Source of the DNA: an uncultured Treponema sp.
GTDB taxonomy: Bacteria > Spirochaetota > Spirochaetia > Treponematales > Treponemataceae
DNA: 10,375 bases
Direction: 5' to 3'
NCBI RefSeq assembly: GCF_938029485.1
Contig: NZ_CALHGC010000223.1
Span: 1 to 10,375, forward strand
How positions within the stretch are numbered: the stretch's first letter is position 1; each line of letters begins with the position of its first letter. The notes beneath the pieces are model-generated. The model saw only the letters and a program-made list of their open reading frames with translations, was not told the DNA's origin and made no database searches. A program made the position numbers and the translations under genes. Shown in pieces: positions 1 through 6,731 of this stretch.

Positions 1-276
1 TATCTCCATGTTAAGGCATACATCCAAAAGCAGGGATCCAACAAGGTTCAAGAAGTTGCTTTTATGCCGATGAATGCAAGCGACGGCCCTCACTACGGTG
101 CAAACATGAAGTTTGAAGAAGGCCTCGGCAAGTACAACGTTAAGTTCGAAATCAAGGCTCCGGGCAACGATTATCTGCTTCACGTAGATAAAGAAACCGG
201 TGTTACCGGCCGTTTCTGGACGGAACCGATCATTGTCGAATGGAACGATTTTGAATGGAAAGGGCCTCAGTGGTAA
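1..276 (+). CDS. P19/Tp34-type periplasmic iron-binding protein (3' part)
   Basis: The reading frame is open from the left edge, so the N-terminus and any signal peptide or lipobox are missing; 91 codons remain. The visible part matches the C-terminal half of the P19/Tp34 (iron transport-associated) family: a Met-rich MPMNASDGPHYGAN stretch, then GKYNVKFEIKAPG, LLHVDKETGV and a closing EPIIVEWNDFEW. In this family Met and His residues of the GPHYG and LLHVD regions bind Cu/Fe or Zn in a dimeric immunoglobulin-like fold. The product would act in the periplasm, handing iron to the permease encoded next door; Tp34 of T. pallidum is the treponemal relative. It is followed by a 238-nt structured gap before the permease gene, an order known from P19 loci. 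The family call is by recognition of motifs, not by a search. Confidence 0.87.
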   Translation, partial: YLHVKAYIQKQGSNKVQEVAFMPMNASDGPHYGANMKFEEGLGKYNVKFEIKAPGNDYLLHVDKETGVTGRFWTEPIIVEWNDFEWKGPQW

Positions 277-342
277 ACACCATGCGGTTTTAGGGCGATG
301 CCGGTTTATGTAAGTAACTAATCGGTACGTCTCACAATATCT

Positions 343-370
343 CTGTTCGGAAACTTCCGTTTCGGAACAG
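343..370 (+). terminator. Strong stem-loop after the P19-like gene
   Basis: CTGTTCGGAAAC (343-354) pairs with GTTTCGGAACAG (359-370), giving 11 of 12 possible pairs around a TTCC loop. It lies 67 nt after the P19 stop. There is no T-run behind it (GGTGTCTTGG follows), so it is not a textbook intrinsic terminator. It is more likely a processing or stabilising element that lets the binding protein be made in excess over the downstream permease. The assignment of role is inference. Confidence 0.5.
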
Positions 371-401
371 GGTGTCTTGGAAACTGCTTTTCCACAAGTA
401 A

Positions 402-485
402 GCGGTAACTGTTATTCTTTCTTTATAAGATACTTCTATAGGGAGATATGTTGTGAGGAAGGATGGCGGTTACCGCCGGTTTTTT
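402..485 (+). promoter_or_regulatory. Attenuator-like leader with two exclusive folds
   Basis: A short hairpin GGCGG-TTA-CCGCC (465-477) is followed by GG and six T (480-485), the form of an intrinsic terminator. The same bases can instead join a long helix: 402-423 pairs with 455-476 in 22 consecutive pairs, six of them G-U, with a 31-nt loop (424-454). The two folds exclude each other, because the long helix uses both arms of the short hairpin. The element ends four bases before the GGAGGT ribosome binding site of the iron permease gene, so it is well placed to tune permease expression relative to the P19 gene. Alternatively the long helix plus T-run is itself one large terminator. No ligand-binding riboswitch class is recognised. 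Confidence 0.5.
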
Positions 486-488
486 CTT

Positions 489-494
489 GGAGGT
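489..494 (+). promoter_or_regulatory. Ribosome binding site of the iron permease gene
   Basis: GGAGGT is a near-perfect Shine-Dalgarno sequence. The only in-frame ATG (515) is 20 nt away, which is long. At ideal spacing (5 nt) the in-frame codon is ATC at 500, giving I/M-LKFYM before the MRVFEAG start. Either the ATG at 515 is used inefficiently, or an ATC (formerly ATG) is the start. A 21-codon out-of-frame ORF (463-528) also overlaps this start and is probably meaningless. Confidence 0.5.
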
Positions 495-514
495 GTATCA
501 TCTTAAAATTTTAT

Positions 515-1776
515 ATGAGAGTTTTTGAAGCCGGCATCGCATTTGCATTAGTGCTTGCCGTTGTCTTTGCTTCTTTTAAAACTCAAGAATCCGAGAGAAC
601 GGAAGAATCCGAAAAAAAAAACGGCTTGTCGTTTTAATAAGTATGCTGCTGGGCTTTGCCGGCAGTATTGTTTCAGCAATTCTTAGATCAATTCCAAACT
701 ATATCAACAGAACGCGTTTTGCCTTTTGGTGCATGGTTCCTGTTACTATCGCGCTCGTCTTTCTGCTTATCCTAATATTTATTTCAAAAAAACATAAACA
801 AAAAAGAGCACGCCTCTATGAAAATCTTTTTAGTGCGGCGGTTTTCTTATATGCGGCTTCGATGCTGTTTTACTATCTTCCCGTTATCATCATGTTGGGA
901 ACCACATTGGTCAATTACGGCGAAAGCGCAGTAAGCACGATTGTCTTGTTTAGGCTGATAGGTTATGTGTTCGGTCTCGTGTGTATGCTGTGCGCAGGCT
1001 TGGCTATTTATAAAACTCTGATTAAATTATCCGACATAGAGCTTAAAGTTTCGGTTGCCGGTGCGCTTTGTATTTTCGGCGTTACGCAGGTTGTCGTTAT
1101 TTTACAGCGCCTCTATTCTTTAGGTATTATCCCCCGCAATGACTTAATCTTTGCTTTCATTGCAACGGTGGTAAACCACGCCAATTTCTTTACTTTCGCC
1201 ATTATCTTGTTCATCATGATTCCGCCGATTGTTCTCTGGCAAAAGAACCGGACAATTACGGAGGTGTATCACAACAATGCCGAGCTGCGGAAGCTGAAAG
1301 CGCAAAAACGCAATGCCCGGCGCTGGGCAAAATTTTCACTGGTGCTGCTCCTCGGTTCGGTGTTGTCCCTTTCCGTGCTGCGCCACTATGTTGACCGTGA
1401 AGTTCCGCTTTCGCCGCCGGAGAATTATACGATTGCCGACGGTATGGCGATGATTCCCATTGCGGAGCTGCAAGACGATAAGCTGCACCGGTATGCGTAC
1501 ACTTCGGAGCAGGGAATTGAAGTCCGGTTTATTGCAATTAAAAAGAGCGAAGGTTCTTACGGCGTAGGGCTTGATGCGTGCGATATCTGCGGTCCTACCG
1601 GATATTTTGAACGGAACGGAGAGGTTATCTGTAAACTCTGCGATGTTGTTATGAATAAGGGAACCATCGGATTCCCCGGCGGATGCAACCCCGTGCCGAT
1701 TGCATACATCATCCATGACGAAAAGATCAAAATAAAGATAGCCGATCTCGAAGCGGAAGCGCACCGCTTTAAATAG
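515..1776 (+). CDS. FTR1-like iron permease with DUF2318 domain, split by a frameshift at A10
   Basis: Two frames together form one membrane protein of about 420 residues. The first (515-637) reads MRVFEAGIAFALVLAVVFASFKT, a typical first helix of FTR1/DUF2318 permeases, then stops. The second (ATG 643, stop 1776) continues with SMLLGFAGSIVSAILRS, the expected second helix. Without a stop it can be read back to the A-run, giving KKKRLVVLIS. Joining needs a -1 slip or one more A at 612-621. The second part (377 codons from 643) has about six further hydrophobic segments, then a periplasmic or surface tail with the DUF2318 Cys pattern: CDIC (C313, C316), CKLC (C330, C333) and GGCNP (C348, numbered from 643). 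By analogy with FtrC/FtrD of Bordetella, the Cys domain probably handles electrons from Fe(II)/Fe(III) change during transport. REXXE motifs of classical FTR1 are not obvious, so 'FTR1-like' is used with care. A sequencing error in the A-run is the main alternative to a real frameshift. Confidence 0.8.
612..621 (+). repeat. Poly(A)10 slippage tract inside the permease gene
   Basis: Ten consecutive A sit exactly where the open frame changes. In the upstream frame the codons are GAA AAA AAA AAC, containing the heptamer A AAA AAC (616-622), a known -1 slippery sequence. RNA polymerase slippage on runs of nine or more A is also documented in bacteria. A gain of one A (or loss of two) would restore a single frame. 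Confidence 0.75.
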
Positions 1777-1791
1777 GGAGGTTCGATAGCA

Positions 1792-3069
1792 ATGTTTTGG
1801 AGAATGATAGCCGGTTCCCTCTTCCGTCAAAAAGGGAAGATGGCGATGATTGCATTTACCATTGCGCTGGGTGCGAGTCTTTCAAGCGCAATGCTCAATA
1901 CGATGCTCGGAGTAGGGGATAAGGTAAATCAGGAGCTGAAAACCTACGGAGCGAATATCAATGTCGTGCATAAGGAAGCTTCGCTCTTGGATGATATTTA
2001 CGGAGTAGAGTCGGGGAGTACCAAAAAGTATTTACACGAAGACGAGCTGTATAAAATTAAAACCATATTTTGGGCATACAACATTGTTGACTATGCTCCG
2101 TTTTTAAACGTGTCCGTCGAATATAAGGGACAAAACAAACCTGTCCGCCTAACGGGTACGTGGTTCGATTATAAAATAGATTTGCATACCGGACAGGAAG
2201 TTATCACCGGTATTAGACGTATGCGGACGTGGTGGGAAGTAACCGGCACATGGGCTTCCGATAGCGATGATGCCAGCTGTATGATCGGCAGCCTTTTTGC
2301 GGGGCGTAATGCCATTCATGTCGGTGATGTAATCGAAGTAACAGGCCCTGCCGGAACGGCATCGTTGACTGTTTCCGGTATATTCAATTCGGGCAGCAAC
2401 GAGGATGAGTACATCTTTACGACTATTCACACGGCGCAGCGCCTGTTAGGAAAAACCGATGTATGTGAAAGTATCGAAGTAAGCGCGCTTACGACGCCCG
2501 ATAACGACCTTGCACGAAAGGCCGCACGGAACCCGTTAAGCTTAACCATCAAAGAGATGGAGGTATGGTACTGCACCGCGTATGTCAGCAGTATCTGCTA
2601 TCAGATTCAGGAAGTGATTACCGATGCCGTTGCAAAACCCGTACGGCAGGTCGCCGAATCCGAAGGTGCGATTTTAAATAAGACCACGCTGTTGATGCTC
2701 TTAATAACGGTTTTGAGTTTGCTCGCTTCCGCATTGGGAATTTCCAACCTTGTAACGGCAAGCGTGATGGATAGACGCGCGGAAATAGGCTTAAAGAAAG
2801 CCATCGGTGCAAGCAACGCGGCGGTTACCGTATCGGTACTGACGGAGATTATGATTATCGGCTTAATCGGCGGAACAATCGGCTACTTTGCCGGATTGGG
2901 ACTTACGCAGATTATCGGAAAGAGCGTATTCGGTTCGGCTATTCCTCCCGCGCCGATGGTGATTCCGATTGTCGTGCTTATCATCTTCCTTATTACCCTG
3001 CTCGGTAGTCTGCCTTCGGTACGGTATTTACTCAAACTCAATCCTACGGAGGTGCTGCATGGAAAATAA
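1792..3069 (+). CDS. MacB/FtsX-type ABC permease (first of three)
   Basis: The 425-residue protein has one N-terminal membrane segment (about residues 17-39), a large extracytoplasmic domain of the MacB-PCD kind (about 40-295), then three C-terminal segments (about 299-322, 350-372, 388-408), the FtsX topology. MDRRAEIGLKKAIGASN (326-342) is the conserved cytoplasmic loop that contacts the ATPase, and the end NPTEVLHGK is the usual C-terminal signature. The extracytoplasmic part holds four Cys (163, 225, 261, 269). GGGAGG ends 10 nt before the ATG, and the gene starts 15 nt after the permease stop, so the two are cotranscribed. Relatives stand beside P19 in other iron-uptake loci (for example Cj1661/Cj1662). 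The transported substrate is not known; such mechanotransmission permeases need not move a solute across the inner membrane. Confidence 0.87.
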   Translation: MFWRMIAGSLFRQKGKMAMIAFTIALGASLSSAMLNTMLGVGDKVNQELKTYGANINVVHKEASLLDDIYGVESGSTKKYLHEDELYKIKTIFWAYNIVDYAPFLNVSVEYKGQNKPVRLTGTWFDYKIDLHTGQEVITGIRRMRTWWEVTGTWASDSDDASCMIGSLFAGRNAIHVGDVIEVTGPAGTASLTVSGIFNSGSNEDEYIFTTIHTAQRLLGKTDVCESIEVSALTTPDNDLARKAARNPLSLTIKEMEVWYCTAYVSSICYQIQEVITDAVAKPVRQVAESEGAILNKTTLLMLLITVLSLLASALGISNLVTASVMDRRAEIGLKKAIGASNAAVTVSVLTEIMIIGLIGGTIGYFAGLGLTQIIGKSVFGSAIPPAPMVIPIVVLIIFLITLLGSLPSVRYLLKLNPTEVLHGK

Positions 3070-3114
3070 GATGTACGCCGAAAGCGGAAAGAGCGGATAC
3101 GGGAGTGAAGCGCT

Positions 3115-4251
3115 ATGACAAGAAATAGAATGTATTTAAAGATGATTACAAGTTCGCTGATACGCCGCCGTTCGCGGATGCTTGTCGCGTTGTTGGCAAT
3201 CGCAATCGGTTCTACGGTGCTGTCGGGCTTACTGACTATTTACTATGATATTCCGCGCCAGATGGGGACGGTGTTCCGCTCATACGGCGCAAATTTGATA
3301 TTCCTTCCGGCGGAAAGTGAAGCTAAGATTGTGCAGGAGCAAATCGGCGCTATTAAGCAGGTAATCGATTCTGAAAAGCTGGTCGGTTTTGCGCCGTATA
3401 TCTATCAGTCGGCAAAGGTGAACGAACAGCCATATATGATCGCCGCTACCGATTTGGAAAGTGCGAAAAGCAATAGTCCGTATTGGCTTATCCGCGGAGA
3501 TTGGCCGCACAATAAAAAAGAAGTGCTGATCGGGCACGAAATAAGCCGTAATATCGAATTGTCGGTCGGCGATACCTTTATCGTCAATACGCCGAAACCG
3601 AACGGCGATGTAACCGTCAACGAATGTACGGTGTCGGGCATTGTTACCACCGGCGGTGTGGAAGAAGAATTCATCTTTATGAGCCTTGAGGACATCAAAG
3701 GTATTATCGGGTATGACGATCGGTTCGATGTTATCGAATGCAGCATCGACGGCAATCAGGAATACCTTAAATCGATAGCCGATACCGTGTCGAAGCAGGT
3801 TAACGGTATTACGCCGCGGCTTGTAAAGCGCGTAACGGAATCTCAAGATGTGGTTTTGAGCAAGCTGCAGGCGCTCGTCTGGATTGTTACCATCATCGTG
3901 TTGTTCTTAACGATGATCTGCGTAACGACGACGATGATGGCGGTTGTTGCGGAGCGCAGAAAAGAAATCGGGCTTAAAAAAGCGCTCGGCGCTTCGAACA
4001 GCAGCGTTGTGAAAGACTTTATGGGCGAAGCGGTGATGCTCGGCTTAATCGGCGGTATCTTCGGCGTGGTATTAGGCTATGTGTTTGCCGATAACGTGAG
4101 CATCAGCGTATTCGCCCGCGAGGTTTCGTTTCCGGTGCAGCTCGCGCCGTTTACGGTTATCGCCTCGATTATCATCACGATTGTTTCCTGTTTATTCCCG
4201 GTACGCGCTACGGTAGACATCGACCCCGCTTTGGTGTTGCGCGGGGAGTAG
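3115..4251 (+). CDS. MacB/FtsX-type ABC permease (second of three)
   Basis: The 378-residue protein has the same FtsX topology as its upstream neighbour: one membrane segment at about 21-43, an extracytoplasmic domain with the SYGANLIFLP motif near residues 56-65, and three C-terminal segments. The loop AERRKEIGLKKALGASN and the end DIDPALVLRGE are close to those of the first permease, so the two probably arose by duplication and form a heterodimer. The start is supported by GGGAG at 3102-3106, upstream of the ATG, and by 45 nt of spacing from the first permease. The ATPase gene follows after 14 nt, which completes a transporter of two permeases and one ATPase. Confidence 0.87.
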   Translation: MTRNRMYLKMITSSLIRRRSRMLVALLAIAIGSTVLSGLLTIYYDIPRQMGTVFRSYGANLIFLPAESEAKIVQEQIGAIKQVIDSEKLVGFAPYIYQSAKVNEQPYMIAATDLESAKSNSPYWLIRGDWPHNKKEVLIGHEISRNIELSVGDTFIVNTPKPNGDVTVNECTVSGIVTTGGVEEEFIFMSLEDIKGIIGYDDRFDVIECSIDGNQEYLKSIADTVSKQVNGITPRLVKRVTESQDVVLSKLQALVWIVTIIVLFLTMICVTTTMMAVVAERRKEIGLKKALGASNSSVVKDFMGEAVMLGLIGGIFGVVLGYVFADNVSISVFAREVSFPVQLAPFTVIASIIITIVSCLFPVRATVDIDPALVLRGE

Positions 4252-4265
4252 CAAAGGAGGATTAT

Positions 4266-4952
4266 ATGGATATTTTAACATTGAGCGGAATTTCAAAGAT
4301 TTACGGCGACTTAAAAGCCTTAGACAACATAAACTTAAATGTAGAAGAAGGCGAGTGGCTGTCGATTATGGGGCCGTCCGGTTCCGGTAAAACGACGCTG
4401 ATGAACATCATCGGTTGTATGGATAAGCCGTCGCTCGGCAAGATTGATTTAGCGGGGCAGGATATTTCAAAATTATCCTCAAAGGAATTAACCGTTGTCA
4501 GACGGGATACCATCGGCTTGGTCTTTCAGCAATTCCACCTCGTCAACTATCTTACCGCGCTTGAGAATGTGATGATGGCGCAGTATTATCACAGTATGCC
4601 GGATGAAGAAGAGGCGATGGAAGCGCTTGCGAGCGTCGGCTTAAAGGAGCGGGCAAAGCACCTGCCCAATCAGCTTTCGGGCGGAGAGCAGCAGCGCGTG
4701 TGCATTGCCCGCGCGCTCATCAATCACCCTAAGCTCCTGCTTGCGGACGAACCGACCGGCAACCTCGATGAAAAAAATGAACTTTTGGTTATGGAGATTT
4801 TTGAAAAGCTGCACAATACCGGTAGTACCATTATCGTTGTTACGCACGATCCTGAGGTTGCCGATCAGGCGGAACGGATGGTTGTACTTGAGCACGGAAA
4901 AATCGCGCGCATCGAAAAGATGAGCAGAACCCGGCCTGTGCTGCAAAGATAA
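4266..4952 (+). CDS. ABC transporter ATPase of the MacB/LolD type
   Basis: All motifs of an active ABC ATPase are present in the 228-residue protein: Walker A GPSGSGKT (36-43), Q-loop (FQQF, 87-90), signature LSGGEQQRV (137-145), Walker B LLLADEP (157-163) with catalytic Glu162, and the switch His194 in VTHD. The sequence around TGNLDEK is typical of the MacB/LolD/FtsE group, which pairs with FtsX-type permeases. A strong AAAGGAGG ribosome binding site lies 5 nt before the ATG. It should power the two permeases just upstream; since no other ATPase is encoded with the third permease (5514-6731), it may serve that one as well. The last 15 residues or so (IEKMSRTRPVLQR) are a basic tail without clear meaning. 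Confidence 0.93.
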   Translation: MDILTLSGISKIYGDLKALDNINLNVEEGEWLSIMGPSGSGKTTLMNIIGCMDKPSLGKIDLAGQDISKLSSKELTVVRRDTIGLVFQQFHLVNYLTALENVMMAQYYHSMPDEEEAMEALASVGLKERAKHLPNQLSGGEQQRVCIARALINHPKLLLADEPTGNLDEKNELLVMEIFEKLHNTGSTIIVVTHDPEVADQAERMVVLEHGKIARIEKMSRTRPVLQR

Positions 4953-4985
4953 GATTGAGCAGGGAAAACCACATCAGAGGCGTTG

Positions 4986-5013
4986 TTGACATTCGGAATA
5001 AAAAAGATATATT
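4986..5013 (+). promoter_or_regulatory. Sigma-70-type promoter for the FMN lipoprotein and third permease
   Basis: TTGACA (4986-4991) is a perfect -35 box. TATATT (5008-5013) follows after 16 nt as a good -10 box. The ATG of the lipoprotein lies 21 nt further on, with AGGAG just before it, so the untranslated leader would be very short. It means the last two genes can be made independently of the upstream operon. No regulator binding site is obvious. Confidence 0.6.
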
Positions 5014-5034
5014 GATTTTGTATAGGAGTGAAAA

Positions 5035-5508
5035 ATGAAAATAATAGCGCGTGTATTCACGGTTACATTGGCTCTTGCGGCGTTTTGCTTTGCAGGGTGT
5101 AGTAAAAATGAAGGTGCGGCACAGCAGACCGGACAACCGGCTCAAGCTGCAGTACGGTATAAGGACGGCGTTTACAAAGCGGTTTCCGGTATTAAAGACG
5201 ATTGGGGAGGATATGCCGAGGTAACGATAACGGTTAAGGACGGTAAAATTGTCGATTGCGAGTTTTTATCGTACGAGAAGGACGGAACGCTGAAAGACGA
5301 AGATTACGGCAAAACCGACGGAGTAATTAAAAACGCCGGTCTATACAAAATCGCACAGGATGCGATTAATAACGCCGCCAAGTACGGCCCGAAACTGGTT
5401 GAAACGCAGCAGCTTGAGAAAGTCGATGCGATTGCAGGCGCGACCGCATCGTATGAATTGTTTGAGAATGCAGTCGGTATTGCGCTTAAAGAGGCAAAGG
5501 CGGAGTAA
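5035..5508 (+). CDS. FMN-binding lipoprotein, probably covalently flavinylated
   Basis: The 157-residue protein starts with a lipoprotein signal (basic MKIIAR, hydrophobic core, lipobox FAGC with Cys22), followed by a flexible Gln/Ala-rich linker and a domain of the FMN-binding family (about 40-155). DAIAGAT (131-137) fits the flavinylation motif D-x-x-(S/G/A)-G-A-T, so Thr137 should carry FMN attached by an ApbE-type transferase encoded elsewhere. Treponemes are known to use ApbE-type flavinylation. The lipid anchor places the flavin outside the inner membrane, next to a P19 iron system, which suggests electron transfer to or from iron, perhaps Fe(III) reduction. This job is inferred from context. 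AGGAG precedes the ATG. The third permease starts 5 nt after the stop. Confidence 0.9.
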   Translation: MKIIARVFTVTLALAAFCFAGCSKNEGAAQQTGQPAQAAVRYKDGVYKAVSGIKDDWGGYAEVTITVKDGKIVDCEFLSYEKDGTLKDEDYGKTDGVIKNAGLYKIAQDAINNAAKYGPKLVETQQLEKVDAIAGATASYELFENAVGIALKEAKAE

Positions 5509-5513
5509 TAACG

Positions 5514-6731
5514 ATGGCAGTTTTCGAACCGGTCAAAAAATTAACGGTTATCGAACTTGCCAAGCAGAATCTTAAGCGCAAGCCGTTTAGGACGGTGAGT
5601 TTGATTGTGCTTACTGCGGTGCTGGCGTTCAGCCTTTTTGCAGGCAGCTTTTTGGTTAAGAGTTTGAATGGTGGAATGCAGTCGCTTTCAAACCGGCTGG
5701 GGGCAGACATCATTGTGGTGCCGCAGGGGTATGATTCAAAAATCGAAAGCGCACTGCTGCGGGGCGAACCGAATAGCTTTTACTTTAAATCCGAGGTCGT
5801 CGATCGCCTTAAAAAAATTGAAGGAGTCGACCTTGCTTCCCCGCAGCTTTTTATCGCAACCCTTTCCGCCGGATGCTGTTCGTTTCCGTTGCAGGTAATC
5901 GGCATCGACTTTGATTCCGATTTTAATATTAAGCCGTGGCTCGAAAGACAGATTCGGTTACCGCTTACCGATAACCAGATTGTCGTGGGCAGTAACATTG
6001 TCGGGGATACGCATTCCGAGGTTAAGTTCTTCAATCAGCCTTTTGTGATTGCCGGGAGACTGGCGAAAACCGGCATGGGATTTGATAACTCCGTGTTTAT
6101 GACGATTGAGAATGCGAAGCGGCTTGCAAAAGAATATGAGCGGATTATGGAACATCCGGTTGCGCAGGATGAGGATCTTATTTCCAGCGTTATGGTGCGG
6201 TTAAAGCCGAACGCCGATGCACGAGCCGTTTCGCAGCGTATACTCAAAGAGTTTGAAGGCGAGCAGATTTATCCCCTTATTTCCAAGCGGATGATGACGA
6301 ATATTTCGTCGAGTATCGCAAATCTCAACGTGTATATTTATGTGCTGCTTGCACTGCTCTGGCTTTTGTCATTCATTGTACTTGCGGTGTCGTTTTCTTC
6401 GATATTCCATGAGCGGAAAGAAGAATTCGGAATGCTGCGGATTATCGGCGGTACAAAGAAAAAACTCGCGCAGCTTGCTTCCGCAGAAGCGCTTATTATC
6501 AGCGCAGCGGGAGCGGGAATCGGAACGGTATTTGCCTGCCTGATTGTGCTTTTGTTTAATCAAGCGATTGTAGCCGGGCTTAAAATGCCGTTTCTTACGC
6601 CGTCTGTTTTGTGGATACTGGTTTGCGCCCTTTTAACCTTGCTGCTGATTTCGATTATCGGGCCGCTTGCTGCGCTTAAAACCATTCACGGATTTACCAA
6701 GCAAGAGCCTGCGTTACAGCTGCAAGGATAG
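5514..6731 (+). CDS. FtsX-type ABC permease (third), linked to the FMN lipoprotein
   Basis: The 405-residue protein has FtsX topology: a membrane segment at about 27-49, an extracytoplasmic domain (about 50-270) and three C-terminal segments (about 273-297, 325-350, 365-390). The loop HERKEEFGMLRIIGGTK differs from the EIGLKKAxGASN of the other two permeases, so it belongs to another subgroup. LGADIIVVPQGYD is a typical start of its outer domain. An adjacent Cys pair (C121, C122 in SAGCCSF) lies in that domain and could bind metal or take part in redox. The ATG lies 5 nt after the lipoprotein stop; the purine-rich AAAGGCGGAG just upstream can serve as ribosome binding site. No ATPase is encoded with it, so the one at 4266-4952 is the nearest candidate. 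Its last 46 nt overlap the convergent ABC-F gene. Confidence 0.87.
   Translation: MAVFEPVKKLTVIELAKQNLKRKPFRTVSLIVLTAVLAFSLFAGSFLVKSLNGGMQSLSNRLGADIIVVPQGYDSKIESALLRGEPNSFYFKSEVVDRLKKIEGVDLASPQLFIATLSAGCCSFPLQVIGIDFDSDFNIKPWLERQIRLPLTDNQIVVGSNIVGDTHSEVKFFNQPFVIAGRLAKTGMGFDNSVFMTIENAKRLAKEYERIMEHPVAQDEDLISSVMVRLKPNADARAVSQRILKEFEGEQIYPLISKRMMTNISSSIANLNVYIYVLLALLWLLSFIVLAVSFSSIFHERKEEFGMLRIIGGTKKKLAQLASAEALIISAAGAGIGTVFACLIVLLFNQAIVAGLKMPFLTPSVLWILVCALLTLLLISIIGPLAALKTIHGFTKQEPALQLQG

Noticed and set aside
401..429. Possible promoter with -10 TATAAG (424-429) before the permease
   Set aside because: At 16-18 nt upstream no -35-like hexamer is present (AGCGGT), and the bases belong to the long helix and its loop.
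377..514. In-frame extension of the permease ORF upstream to ATG 377
   Set aside because: The translated residues (CYSFFIRYFYREICCEEGWRLPP...) come from the hairpin-rich leader, lack protein-like character and precede the strong ribosome binding site at 489-494.
463..528. 21-codon ORF (MAVTAGFFLEVYHL...) as leader peptide
   Set aside because: Its GAGGAAGG is too close to the ATG, it has no run of regulatory codons, and it overlaps the terminator-like hairpin; likely chance.
1336..1830. 164-codon ORF on the minus strand
   Set aside because: It is antisense to the DUF2318 region, has no ribosome binding site or recognisable motif, and follows from the codon bias of the real gene.
3280..3846. 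188-codon ORF on the minus strand
   Set aside because: It is a shadow of the second permease gene; the + frame carries the conserved permease motifs.
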